Positions 26,773 to 34,812 of a DNA stretch of 64,000 nt are shown in pieces. A model generated the notes under the pieces. The model had not been told where the DNA came from and made no database searches. It saw only the letters and a program-made list of their open reading frames with translations. Made by a program: the position numbers and the translations under genes. Each line of letters begins with the position of its first letter. The stretch's first letter is position 1. The stretch comes from Bacteroides sp. M10 (GTDB taxonomy: Bacteria; Bacteroidota; Bacteroidia; Bacteroidales; Bacteroidaceae): NCBI RefSeq assembly GCF_014334015.1, contig NZ_CP060488.1, positions 6,681,935 to 6,745,934 of the forward strand, given 5' to 3'.

Positions 26773-27264
26773 ATGGAAAACAGTAAAAAGTTAGCACACA
26801 AAATACATCTTTGTAAATACGAACACGCATTTATCAAGGAATCCTTCATTGTTCTAAAGAGTACTACTGGACAGAATATATTTGAAATGTTTATACCCAA
26901 AAACACAATAAAGAAATACTACGCCATACGATATATCGGTAATTATTTAAAGGTAACCAAACAAAGCCATCTACAGATGTGTATTTTTTTCAAAAATGCT
27001 TCTCTAGTTCTTGATCCCCACAAGCTTTATCATATAATGACGTTAATCATTAACGATATTATCGACCGGATTCCATTCGGACAGGTAGGTACTGCTCCAC
27101 TTCGATATTCACACTATATTATTGGAGTAGAACATCAGAGTTCACGGCAGATAAGACAGGTGTTGACGAAAATTCATTCTCATAGCAGATTCCAATCATT
27201 CATGGATAGTTACTCATGTCAATCAACTCACAGGCTATCTCAATGCGGGAAGGATAAAAAATAG
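26773..27264 (+). CDS. Hypothetical protein upstream of the VWA genes
   Basis: A possible protein of 163 residues that I do not recognise. The ATG at 26773 (MENSKKLAHKIHLCKYEHAF) is preferred over a TTG six bases earlier. It is rich in Lys, His, Ile and Ser, has no signal peptide or membrane helix, and no known motif. It ends 29 bases before the first VWA gene on the same strand, so it could be the first gene of that operon. It may also be a decayed or spurious frame: its C-terminal third (SSRQIRQVLTKIHSHSRFQS) is of low quality. Confidence 0.4.
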   Translation: MENSKKLAHKIHLCKYEHAFIKESFIVLKSTTGQNIFEMFIPKNTIKKYYAIRYIGNYLKVTKQSHLQMCIFFKNASLVLDPHKLYHIMTLIINDIIDRIPFGQVGTAPLRYSHYIIGVEHQSSRQIRQVLTKIHSHSRFQSFMDSYSCQSTHRLSQCGKDKK

Positions 27265-27293
27265 AATGCAAACTTATTAAAAAAATAAAGAAA

Positions 27294-27971
27294 ATGGCAA
27301 AAAATGATTTTTCAGCAGAAGCTGCAGAGAACTTTGAACAAAAATGTTTATGTATTTTAGTTTTAGATGTATCTGGCTCCATGTCAGGCAAACCCATTGA
27401 AGAATTAAATAAAGGTCTTCAAGATTTTTACAATGAAATCTCTTCTGATGATACTACAAGTCAGCGTCTTGAGGTCTCTCTTATCACATTCAGCCATGTT
27501 GTCCAGACTTTACAAGAGCCCGCATTAGTTGAGAATTTCACCATGCCTACTCTCATTGCAAGTGGTTCGACAGCGATGGTTAATGCCGTAAATGAAGCTA
27601 TTGACAAAGTTGCATCTCGTAAACAATGGTACAAATCAACCAATCAGGCTTACTACAGACCTTGGATCATACTAATGACAGACGGAGAGCCTGATAGAGA
27701 TCAAGATGTTGATGCTCTCGCACAGCGCATCAAGCTGGACACGGTTAACAAACGCTATGCTTTTTTACCTATCGGAGTAGAGGGCGCAAACATGAAAGTA
27801 CTGGACAAGATTCAGGGGAATATCCCACCAATGAAACTGCAAGGAACAAAATTCAGCTCTTTCTTTAAATGGTTAAGTGCAAGTATGGGAACTGTCGTAA
27901 CTGCAGAAGAAGGACAACAAGTAGATTTGTCAGCTGGAGCAGATGACTGGATGGCCGCTTTTACAATCTAA
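27294..27971 (+). CDS. TerY-like von Willebrand factor A (VWA) protein, copy 1
   Basis: Cytoplasmic VWA-domain protein of 225 residues, nearly all one domain. The metal-binding MIDAS site is complete: DVSGS at residues 25-29, the Thr/Ser of IASGSTAMV in the middle, and Asp of ILMTDGEPD. This is the TerY type of stand-alone VWA protein, which usually travels with a PP2C phosphatase and a kinase, as here. It ends 15 bases before a close paralogue. Such VWA proteins are thought to scaffold or present targets for the kinase/phosphatase pair. The shared start MAxNDFSxExAENxExKCxC identifies the two copies as a tandem duplication. Confidence 0.88.
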   Translation: MAKNDFSAEAAENFEQKCLCILVLDVSGSMSGKPIEELNKGLQDFYNEISSDDTTSQRLEVSLITFSHVVQTLQEPALVENFTMPTLIASGSTAMVNAVNEAIDKVASRKQWYKSTNQAYYRPWIILMTDGEPDRDQDVDALAQRIKLDTVNKRYAFLPIGVEGANMKVLDKIQGNIPPMKLQGTKFSSFFKWLSASMGTVVTAEEGQQVDLSAGADDWMAAFTI

Positions 27972-27986
27972 CAATATTCAACAACT

Positions 27987-28751
27987 ATGGCAAACAATGA
28001 TTTCTCAACGGAAGTAGCTGAAAACTACGAACCAAAGTGCTTTTGTATCCTCGTTCTTGATATTTCAGGTTCAATGAATGAAATAATTGAAAACACCTCT
28101 GAAACAACCCAAACAGGTCAAACCATTTTCGTTGATGGCAAAACCTACAATGTCGTAAACGGAGGCACTTCAAAACTTGATAACCTTAATAAAAGTCTAA
28201 AACAGTTCTATGATAACATTGAATCTGACGATACCATGAGCCAGCGTTTAGAACTTTCGGTAATCACATTCAATGATAATGTAACCATAGTACAAGAACC
28301 ATCCTTAATATCCAACTGCGAAATACCAATCCTTGAGGCCAATGGAGACACAGCACTTGTGGATGCAGTATATGAAGCAATAGAACTAGTAGATGCCCGT
28401 AAAAAATGGTATAAAAGTACGAATCAGGCATATTACCGTCCATGGATAGTGCTCATAACCGACGGTGAGCCGGATGAATGCCAAGACATTGCCACTTTAG
28501 CGGAACGAATCAAGGAAGATACGGCCCATAAACGCTATGCATTTCTGCCAATAGGAGTAGATAATGCAAATATGTCCGTACTCCAAAGTATTCAAGGACA
28601 AATTCCTGCTATGAAATTGAAAGGAACCAAATTTAGTTCTTTCTTCAAATGGTTAAGTGGAAGTATGGAAGTAATAATATCAGGTGGAACAGGACAAAAA
28701 ATTAATATTTCCAACGGTGCTTCCGATTGGATGGATTCATACACAATCTAA
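27987..28751 (+). CDS. TerY-like VWA protein, copy 2
   Basis: Second TerY-type VWA protein, 254 residues, clearly a tandem paralogue of the preceding gene. MIDAS residues are kept (DISGS at 25-29, DTALVDAV, LITDGEPDECQD). It differs mainly by an insert of about 27 residues after the first MIDAS loop (about 32-60), rich in Thr and Gly. Long stretches of the C-terminal half are nearly identical to copy 1 (KGTKFSSFFKWLSGSM). It is 10 bases upstream of the phosphatase gene. Divergence near the MIDAS loop suggests that the copies bind different partners. Confidence 0.88.
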   Translation: MANNDFSTEVAENYEPKCFCILVLDISGSMNEIIENTSETTQTGQTIFVDGKTYNVVNGGTSKLDNLNKSLKQFYDNIESDDTMSQRLELSVITFNDNVTIVQEPSLISNCEIPILEANGDTALVDAVYEAIELVDARKKWYKSTNQAYYRPWIVLITDGEPDECQDIATLAERIKEDTAHKRYAFLPIGVDNANMSVLQSIQGQIPAMKLKGTKFSSFFKWLSGSMEVIISGGTGQKINISNGASDWMDSYTI

Positions 28752-28761
28752 TAAAAATAAT

Positions 28762-30681
28762 ATGAGGCGAACAATTACCATCTTATGTTTATGTCTTACT
28801 TGCATATCGCATCTTCAGGCTCAACTGAATGCTGAAACTTTGATAGACCAATATGGGGCTATAAGGAGTGATATAACAAAAGAAGCTTGCAAAATAGTAG
28901 GATTTAAAGATAAAGAAACTATCAAATTAATAAATAACAACAGCATCAACGACTTCAAGGAGGCATTGAATAAGCAAAAAGAATGGACACAATTTTATAT
29001 GATTGTGAACTTTTCCAATAAGCCTCTTAATGGAACAAATATTGATGAATACAACAAAAAGATTTGCGATATTCGAAAAAATTATGAATTGAAATTGCTT
29101 GAGAACTATGCTGATAAACGAGACGCTATTATTGACGCATTTGGCAAATATATCGCGAAAATTTCCAGCCTTACTGAAGAATGCACTCTTTTCAACAGTG
29201 ATAAAGGTAATAATTACAAAAATTATCTTGACAAATACAACAATGGACATTTTGTTAAATTGATAGAGACAGATGGCATTTCCCAAGACGAGAATAAATC
29301 TACAGAGAGCAAAGAGACAATAAAGGAGGGACAAAACAACGCGAATCCTGTCCCAAAAGGCTCACAGACAACAAACAATGACCCTGATAATCCAGCAAAT
29401 AATATCACCATTCAATTTGATATTTCTCACATAAAATACCTTATCTATATATTGGCATTGATAGTGCTTATTGTGCTAACAAAAAAGTATCTAAAGTATA
29501 AAAAAATGGCTAAAACAAATATTATGATTGAACAACCCAAAGAGAATACTGAATCAAAAATAGATTTAAACAATGACCCTGAAGATACAGATAATAATAA
29601 AAATGATAACTGTAATTTAGAAAAAGAGCCCTCTGTACCAACTACAAACGAAACTGATATAGAATCTTCAAAGATTACACCGGCAACTGATGCCTCTTCC
29701 GATTCAGACGCTTTGACTCCACATGAAGATCCAGTCCCCCCTGTAGTACCAATCCCCCCTATTGATAAAGTAGATCCTCCCGCACCTAGTCCTTCTCAAT
29801 CCCAAATAAATGCTTTTGCAGAAGATGCTGACGAGTGGATTATTGTAGGCGCATCCGTTCAAGGCAATGGTCATATAGCTACTAACACCCCTTGTCAAGA
29901 CAACAATAAATACGAATATCTAGGTAATGGTTGGGGAATAGCGATCACTTCAGACGGTGCCGGTTCAGCCAAGAACTCTCACGTTGGTTCTGGAATTGTT
30001 GTAAATAGAGCAATGATCCATTTCAAAAATCTCATAAAAAAGGAAGAATGGATTAAAAAAGACAAATTGCCAACAGAAGTTCGTTGGACCAAACTTTCAT
30101 ACCAAGTTCTCAAATTAGTACATGATGAACTTGAAAGTTTTGCAAAAACAAAAGAGTGTGACTTTAAATCTTTAAGCGCAACGGTCATAGTGGTTATTCA
30201 TTCTCCGACAGGATTGTTGGTAACGCATGTTGGTGACGGCCGTGCCGGATATAAAGATATGGATGGCGAATGGCATTCTATGATTACTCCGCATAAAGGA
30301 GAAGAAGCCAATCAAACCATCTTTTTATCATCCGAATTCTGGAATATTCCATTTTATGAAATGTCTGGTGTCATGGTACCAGAAGCCCGAATAATTAAAG
30401 AAAAAGTGCAGGCATTCACTCTCATGAGTGATGGCTGCGAAAACACTTCGTGGAAATTCAATCAATATGATGAATCCACAGAAAAGTATTATGATCCCAA
30501 TTTGCCTTTTGCTAACTTTTTCGACCCAATACTCGCCACTTTTCGGTCATTCCGTTCTAAAAAAGTCTCGTTGGAAAAGAGAAAGACAAAGTGGCATGAT
30601 TTTATCAAGGAAGGTAACAAGTCGTTTATCAAGGAAACTGATGATAAGACGATGATACTTGCAGTACTTTATAAGTTATAA
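28762..30681 (+). CDS. Transmembrane PP2C-family protein phosphatase
   Basis: Probable Ser/Thr phosphatase of 639 residues. I start at the ATG at 28762, where a signal peptide begins (MRRTITILCLCLTCISHLQA); the frame is open from 28684 but that overlaps the VWA gene. Residues 21-220 would be periplasmic and helical, a transmembrane helix lies at about 222-245 (IKYLIYILALIVLIVLTKKY), then an acidic Pro/Asp/Asn-rich linker to about 345, and a cytoplasmic PP2C domain to the end. Metal-binding Asp residues are visible: TSDGAGSA (Asp398), HVGDGRAGY, LMSDGCENT, and DDKTM. A receptor-like phosphatase is plausible. It sits two bases before the kinase gene. Confidence 0.87.
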   Translation: MRRTITILCLCLTCISHLQAQLNAETLIDQYGAIRSDITKEACKIVGFKDKETIKLINNNSINDFKEALNKQKEWTQFYMIVNFSNKPLNGTNIDEYNKKICDIRKNYELKLLENYADKRDAIIDAFGKYIAKISSLTEECTLFNSDKGNNYKNYLDKYNNGHFVKLIETDGISQDENKSTESKETIKEGQNNANPVPKGSQTTNNDPDNPANNITIQFDISHIKYLIYILALIVLIVLTKKYLKYKKMAKTNIMIEQPKENTESKIDLNNDPEDTDNNKNDNCNLEKEPSVPTTNETDIESSKITPATDASSDSDALTPHEDPVPPVVPIPPIDKVDPPAPSPSQSQINAFAEDADEWIIVGASVQGNGHIATNTPCQDNNKYEYLGNGWGIAITSDGAGSAKNSHVGSGIVVNRAMIHFKNLIKKEEWIKKDKLPTEVRWTKLSYQVLKLVHDELESFAKTKECDFKSLSATVIVVIHSPTGLLVTHVGDGRAGYKDMDGEWHSMITPHKGEEANQTIFLSSEFWNIPFYEMSGVMVPEARIIKEKVQAFTLMSDGCENTSWKFNQYDESTEKYYDPNLPFANFFDPILATFRSFRSKKVSLEKRKTKWHDFIKEGNKSFIKETDDKTMILAVLYKL

Positions 30682-30683
30682 CT

Positions 30684-32123
30684 ATGGAAGTATACACATC
30701 AAAGCATGAAAAAATAGTTCTAGCAGATGATGCTTTTTCTTCAGGTGGAGAAGGAGAAGTTCGGCATATCTTGTTTGGGCCATCCCGATTCAAAAATGTA
30801 TGCGCCAAGATATACTATCAAAAAAAGCGTACCCAACAACAAGAAAACAAGATAAAATATATGGTAGCGACCCCTCCTGCTAAAGTCATAGGGGACGGTT
30901 TTATGATAGGATGGCCTCTTGATTATGTGACAGATGCCGGAGGGAATTTTCTTGGTTTCATCATGCCTCTAGCCTTTCCAGACAGCAAGCAGTTGATAAC
31001 CTTGACAGCACCAAAACTCAATAAGAAACTTGGGACGCCATGGCATAACAGATATGATAGAACTAATGGGAAAAGTGCGCTTATCTCTCGCCTGAAGTTG
31101 ATATGTAATATTGCAATACCGATACATATTTTGCATTCTACAGGTAAATATGTCCTAAAAGACTTCAAACCGGAGAATATATTGATCACTCATGACGGCC
31201 ACGTAACTATTGTAGACATGGACTCTGTTCAGATCTGTGAAGGTTCAAAATTGTTATTTCCGGGAACTGCTGCTACCCCCAATTATATGCCACCCGAATA
31301 TTATACTAAAGGTATTGGAAAAGCAGCGACTGTTCCCCTGAATAAATCTTGGGATAATTTTGCCATAGGTATCGTTTTCTATCAAATATTGTTCGGACTA
31401 CACCCGTATGTAGTTACTCCAAGAGTTCAACAAGATGCGGATAGCAATGAGATATTCCAAAGTATTTCATCTAACCTGTTCCCTTTTGGACCTAATCAAT
31501 ATAAAATAGAAGGGTATCCAGATCTCCATAATAAGTTTAAAATACTACCGAAAACTGTACAATCATTATTTCTCCGTGCATTTTCTGACAATGCAAGCCA
31601 ACGTCCAAATGCAGAAGAGTGGGGAAAATGTATATACGGTTTAGTAGTTAACGCAAACAATATTCCAACGCCACAACCCATGTCAATCCAGACACCACAA
31701 CCAGCATCAAAGCCGACACCAGTGCCGAAGCCAACGCCAATACCTACTCCCAAACCTGCTGTGACACCGATTCCCCAACCGACGCCATGGCCATCGTCGG
31801 TTCCTACTCATCCAACAGAGAGCGAGCTCGACAGTTGGAACTGGGGTGCGTTTTTCTTCAACTGGATATGGGGGCTTTTCAATGGGGTATATTGGCCTTT
31901 ATTACTCATCGCCATTGGTTGGATTCCATATGTCGGACAAATTGGAGCCCTTATTGGTGCAATTTATCTAGGTACCAAAGGCACAAGACAAGCATGGAAT
32001 GCAAAAAAATGGGATAGCTGGAATTCGTTCAAGGAAACACAACATAAATGGGCTGTTGCAATATGGTGGGTACTCGGTGTCTCTTTCATATTGGGGCTGA
32101 TAATTGGTAGTATGTCCTCCTAA
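30684..32123 (+). CDS. Membrane-anchored Ser/Thr protein kinase of the TerY-P type
   Basis: Protein kinase of 479 residues. The Gly-rich loop is SGGEGEV (20-26), the ATP-binding Lys is in CAKIYY (Lys42), the catalytic loop is KDFKPENIL (Asp160, Lys162, Asn165; the usual HRD is replaced by LKD), and the metal-binding Asp is Asp178 in VDMDS instead of DFG. So the key residues are all kept. A Pro/Thr-rich linker (about 330-375) leads to a C-terminal module with WNWGAFFFNWIWGLFNGVYW and two or three membrane helices (about 385-479). With the VWA and PP2C genes it forms the known VWA/PP2C/kinase triad. It follows PP2C by two bases. Confidence 0.87.
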   Translation: MEVYTSKHEKIVLADDAFSSGGEGEVRHILFGPSRFKNVCAKIYYQKKRTQQQENKIKYMVATPPAKVIGDGFMIGWPLDYVTDAGGNFLGFIMPLAFPDSKQLITLTAPKLNKKLGTPWHNRYDRTNGKSALISRLKLICNIAIPIHILHSTGKYVLKDFKPENILITHDGHVTIVDMDSVQICEGSKLLFPGTAATPNYMPPEYYTKGIGKAATVPLNKSWDNFAIGIVFYQILFGLHPYVVTPRVQQDADSNEIFQSISSNLFPFGPNQYKIEGYPDLHNKFKILPKTVQSLFLRAFSDNASQRPNAEEWGKCIYGLVVNANNIPTPQPMSIQTPQPASKPTPVPKPTPIPTPKPAVTPIPQPTPWPSSVPTHPTESELDSWNWGAFFFNWIWGLFNGVYWPLLLIAIGWIPYVGQIGALIGAIYLGTKGTRQAWNAKKWDSWNSFKETQHKWAVAIWWVLGVSFILGLIIGSMSS

Positions 32124-32128
32124 TATAC

Positions 32129-32164
32129 TTGATGAGTAGTGTCATTAGCGACATTACTCATCAA
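32129..32164 (+). terminator. Hairpin between the kinase and TIR-FGE genes
   Basis: TTGATGAGTAGTGTC (32129-32143) pairs with GACATTACTCATCAA (32150-32164) with one G-T wobble, followed by TATTTTACTTATTTTT. It looks like a terminator, possibly partial, since no good promoter is visible between it and the TIR gene at 32188. Confidence 0.65.
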
Positions 32165-32187
32165 TATTTTACTTATTTTTAAATAAT

Positions 32188-33315
32188 ATGAATCAATACG
32201 ATATTTTCATAAGCTACTCCAGAATAGACAGTCAGCTAGCAGCAAAAATACAAGAAATCTTGCAAAAGGCTGGATTCAAATGCTTTCGCGATGTAAGTAT
32301 CCATACAGGTGACGCCTTTATGGAAACATTAGCAAATAGTATCATTGAAAGTCGTGTATTTCTTCTGCTGGGAAGTTCTCACGCTTATAAGTCAAGATAT
32401 ACTAGGAAAGAAATAAAATACGCATTTGACAAAAACAAACTAATATTGCCATATCTAATAGATGACACAAATTTACCTAAAGGATTAGAATTTCTTTTGA
32501 GTGATCTCAATAAGAGATGCATGAAAGAATATCCTATCAATTCTCTCATACAAGAATTAAAAGATATTATTCCCCATTCAACTACAACTACACCAACGCC
32601 ATCACGACCACCTTTTATTGAGGGTAAACCTGTTACTTTCTCTGTCAATGGGATTAGCTTTAACATGATGCCAGTAAACGCCGGAAAGTTCATTATGGGA
32701 TCGAAAGAAAAAAATAATGGTTACCCGGCTCATGAAGTTAGATTATTAAAAAATTACTATATAGGTGAAACGGAAGTGACCCAGGCCTTGTGGCAAACAG
32801 TCATGGGCAATAACCCATCGACTTTCAAAAAACACGACCTGCCCGTTGAACAAGTTAGTTGGAATGATTGCCAACTGTTCATTGCCAAATTAAACAAAAT
32901 AACAAAATGTCACTTCCGGTTGCCTACAGAAGCCGAATGGGAATTTGCAGCCCGTGGAGGCAATCATTTTCAAGGCGATAACTATGCAGGAAGTTCAGAG
33001 GTTTGGAATGTTGCTTGGTATAATGGCAACAGCCAACAGTGTACACATCCCGTTAAACTGAAAGTCCCGAATGAATTGGGTATTTATGACATGAGTGGCA
33101 ATGTAAACGAATGGTGTTTTGACCTTTACGGAAACTACTCAGATACACCACGTATTGATCCTCATGGAGCAAAGAGTGGTGAATTTCGTGTAATCCGTGG
33201 TGGTAGTTGGTACGAAAGTGAAGTAAAGTGTCGTATATACATCCGGAATAGAGCTAATCCCTCAATAAAGAGTGCCAATCTCGGACTACGATTAACATTG
33301 AGTTATGGAAGCTAA
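32188..33315 (+). CDS. TIR domain fused to a formylglycine-generating-enzyme-like (SUMF1) domain
   Basis: Two-domain protein of 375 residues. The N-terminal TIR domain (about 1-130) starts YDIFISYSR, has RDVSIHTGDAFMETLANSI and keeps a Glu in RKEIKYA (Glu75) at the place of the catalytic Glu of NAD-cleaving TIR domains. After a Thr/Pro-rich linker (about 132-145) comes an FGE-sulfatase domain (about 150-375): FNMMPVNAGKFIMGSKEK, VEQVSWNDCQLFIAKLN, FRLPTEAEWEFAARGG, MSGNVNEWCFD and RVIRGGSWYE. The copper-site cysteine pair of true FGEs is incomplete: Cys348 remains but Glu343 stands at the first position, so sulfatase activation is unlikely. It follows the TerY-P triad by 64 bases. Confidence 0.9.
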   Translation: MNQYDIFISYSRIDSQLAAKIQEILQKAGFKCFRDVSIHTGDAFMETLANSIIESRVFLLLGSSHAYKSRYTRKEIKYAFDKNKLILPYLIDDTNLPKGLEFLLSDLNKRCMKEYPINSLIQELKDIIPHSTTTTPTPSRPPFIEGKPVTFSVNGISFNMMPVNAGKFIMGSKEKNNGYPAHEVRLLKNYYIGETEVTQALWQTVMGNNPSTFKKHDLPVEQVSWNDCQLFIAKLNKITKCHFRLPTEAEWEFAARGGNHFQGDNYAGSSEVWNVAWYNGNSQQCTHPVKLKVPNELGIYDMSGNVNEWCFDLYGNYSDTPRIDPHGAKSGEFRVIRGGSWYESEVKCRIYIRNRANPSIKSANLGLRLTLSYGS

Positions 33316-33424
33316 CACCGCAAACGTTACTTGATACTAATGTTCCCACGGAATCAAAATAGTAAATACGACTCTTTGTTTTAATACTTCTATTCTTTAT
33401 GCGTACATTATAAGAAACAATAAT

Positions 33425-33465
33425 AAAAGCCGGTCATTGAATGAGCTTCCCAATAACCGACTTTT
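33425..33465 (-). terminator. Terminator of the DUF3836 gene
   Basis: On the minus strand AAAGTCGGTTATTG pairs with CAATGACCGGCTTT through two G-U wobbles and is followed by TATTATTG. The wobbles favour the minus strand (on the plus strand they become C-A mismatches), but it also faces the end of the TIR gene. Confidence 0.7.
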
Positions 33466-33494
33466 ACAATTTATCTGTTATCCTATATCCTGTT

Positions 33495-33920
33495 TTATTT
33501 TGTGCTTGCCAGCAACAGAGTTGCATTGTTGTCATTCAGCGCATAAACCGCCTTTTCTACATTACTGTTATAAGTCTTGCTTCTATCATCCCAACGAGCA
33601 TAGTCCACAGTCACTTCATTGGCACTGTATTCCACATTCATTCTGAAGTAAGGAGTCCAAACTTCCTTTACACTATCCCACTTGGCGGCTTCTTTGCTTA
33701 TCACACGATTTTCGTTATCGTAAGTATAAGTATAGCGAAGGTGGCGATACAAGTGACCGTCTTCATTACGATAAATATTCTTAGCGGTTATTACTTCACC
33801 AGTCATTTCATTATTGGTTACAAATTCTGTAGGGTTCATTGCACTTGCAGAGAAGTTCATTACACTTGCCATTACTACGGCTACCATCACAACTGCTTTT
33901 GAGAATAAATTTGTTTTCAT
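33495..33920 (-). CDS. DUF3836-family secreted protein
   Basis: Small exported protein of 141 residues. Signal peptide at 1-27 (MKTNLFSKAVVMVAVVMASV, ending FSASA), then a short beta-rich domain with RHLRYTYTYDNENRVISKEA and KEVWTPYFRMNVEYSANEVT, the pattern of the Bacteroides DUF3836 family, whose function is not known. It probably stays in the periplasm or is surface-associated. It is monocistronic: own promoter at 34043-34072 with CGGACA half-sites around the -33 region, own terminator at 33425-33465, and a leader of about 115 bases. Confidence 0.75.
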   Translation of the reverse strand: MKTNLFSKAVVMVAVVMASVMNFSASAMNPTEFVTNNEMTGEVITAKNIYRNEDGHLYRHLRYTYTYDNENRVISKEAAKWDSVKEVWTPYFRMNVEYSANEVTVDYARWDDRSKTYNSNVEKAVYALNDNNATLLLASTK

Positions 33921-34042
33921 AATCGTTATTTTTTATTGTTATTATTCTTCGTTTATAGTGGTTGTTGTTTCGCAACCGCTTTCGCTTATATATAGTCAAT
34001 CGGCGTGCCAAAACAATAAATCTCTGATAATCAACAGATATT

Positions 34043-34093
34043 CAAATTTACACGATGTTCATTATCGGACAACTGTCCGCACAGAAGCGGACA
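34043..34093 (-). promoter_or_regulatory. DUF3836 promoter with three CGGACA half-sites
   Basis: On the minus strand the -7 box is TAAATTTG (34050-34043) and TTG (34072-34070) sits 19 bases upstream. CGGACA occurs at 34066-34071 and 34088-34093 (22 bases apart, same direction) and inverted, TGTCCG, at 34074-34079. The cluster covers the -33 position and upstream, as a regulator site would. The rest of the 33921-34254 gap holds no gene that I can see. Confidence 0.55.
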
Positions 34094-34254
34094 ATAACAG
34101 CCCGATTGTTACTTTTTCTATGTATAAATCAGTCCAACGACCATTGATTTGAGTCGTTTTAAAGTTTATGCAATCCAGTTTTAATGAGGAAACATATCCG
34201 GCATCATTTTTTTCGTGTATTTTTGCAGAAGAATCACTCAAGTAACAAAACAAT

Positions 34255-34458
34255 ATGAAGATAGTCAAGAATCAATTCACCAAATATGAAGAAGATGGTT
34301 CGCCAGGCAAAGATTTATATGCTGCGCTGGCTGATCTGGTGAAAGAGTATGACTATCCGGTCTGCTTCAATTTTCCGGCAGAGCACGTGACTCATAACCT
34401 GCCGCTCATTAATGGAGCGAAAGTGGAATTTATCGTCGGGAAAAGGAGGTGGAATTAA
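34255..34458 (+). pseudogene. C-terminal remnant of an S66-family LD-carboxypeptidase
   Basis: A 67-codon frame whose product (DLYAALADLVKEYDYPVCFN, FPAEHVTHNLPLINGAKVEF) matches my memory of the C-terminal end of LD-carboxypeptidases (peptidase S66), where a FPAGH motif carries a catalytic His; here Gly is replaced by Glu. The normal protein is about 300 residues, and the N-terminal domain with the catalytic Ser is missing. It has its own -7 box (TATTTTTG, 34218-34225) and ATG, so it may still be expressed. Its 3' end abuts another truncated gene (34469), which suggests a deletion junction here. Confidence 0.55.
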
Positions 34459-34468
34459 AGTTCGTTTT

Positions 34469-34660
34469 TTAGAAGATAGAAACAGTAGGCAACCCCTTTT
34501 CCACTCGTGAAACCGTAAGTTCCGAACAAGTAGCGCGTTCTGCTACCTGTGCAATACTCAAATTTCGTCTCAAACGAGCCAATTTTATTTGTTCGCCCAC
34601 AATCTGCATTTTCGAAATCAACTTGCGGGGAAGTTTAGTTCCCATCGTACTCTTTGTCAT
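34469..34660 (-). pseudogene. Truncated XRE/HipB-like helix-turn-helix antitoxin
   Basis: A 63-residue frame with a clear XRE-type helix-turn-helix (IVGEQIKLARLRRNLSIAQV, AERATCSELTVSRVEKG). Bacteroides members of this group continue for about 30 more residues after the motif TVSIG.YL and are followed by a HipA-like kinase. Here the frame stops after TVSIF and no partner gene follows, only the S66 remnant eleven bases away. It may be a leftover of a toxin-antitoxin pair that could still bind DNA. Confidence 0.55.
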
Positions 34661-34812
34661 AATCGTAATCTATCATATAATATACAAAGATAAGATTTAT
34701 TATTTATTATATGATTGGTTGATAAGAAAAAGATTGGATCAGGCGTATGTATACAAAAAGGCAGACTTCAATAAAAGGTTTTTCGTTTCATATATAGAAT
34801 AAAAGGTACACC

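Noticed and set aside
27294..28751. VWA proteins as magnesium chelatase or MoxR-associated proteins
   Set aside because: No AAA+ ATPase lies nearby; the PP2C and kinase neighbours point to the TerY-P group instead.
32640..33315. Diversity-generating retroelement target (FGE-type variable protein)
   Set aside because: No reverse transcriptase or template repeat was seen in the window, and the C-terminus shows no adenine-variable repeat.
33441..33902. Plus-strand frame of 153 codons after the TIR-FGE gene
   Set aside because: Antisense to the DUF3836 gene, which has a proper signal peptide, promoter and terminator.
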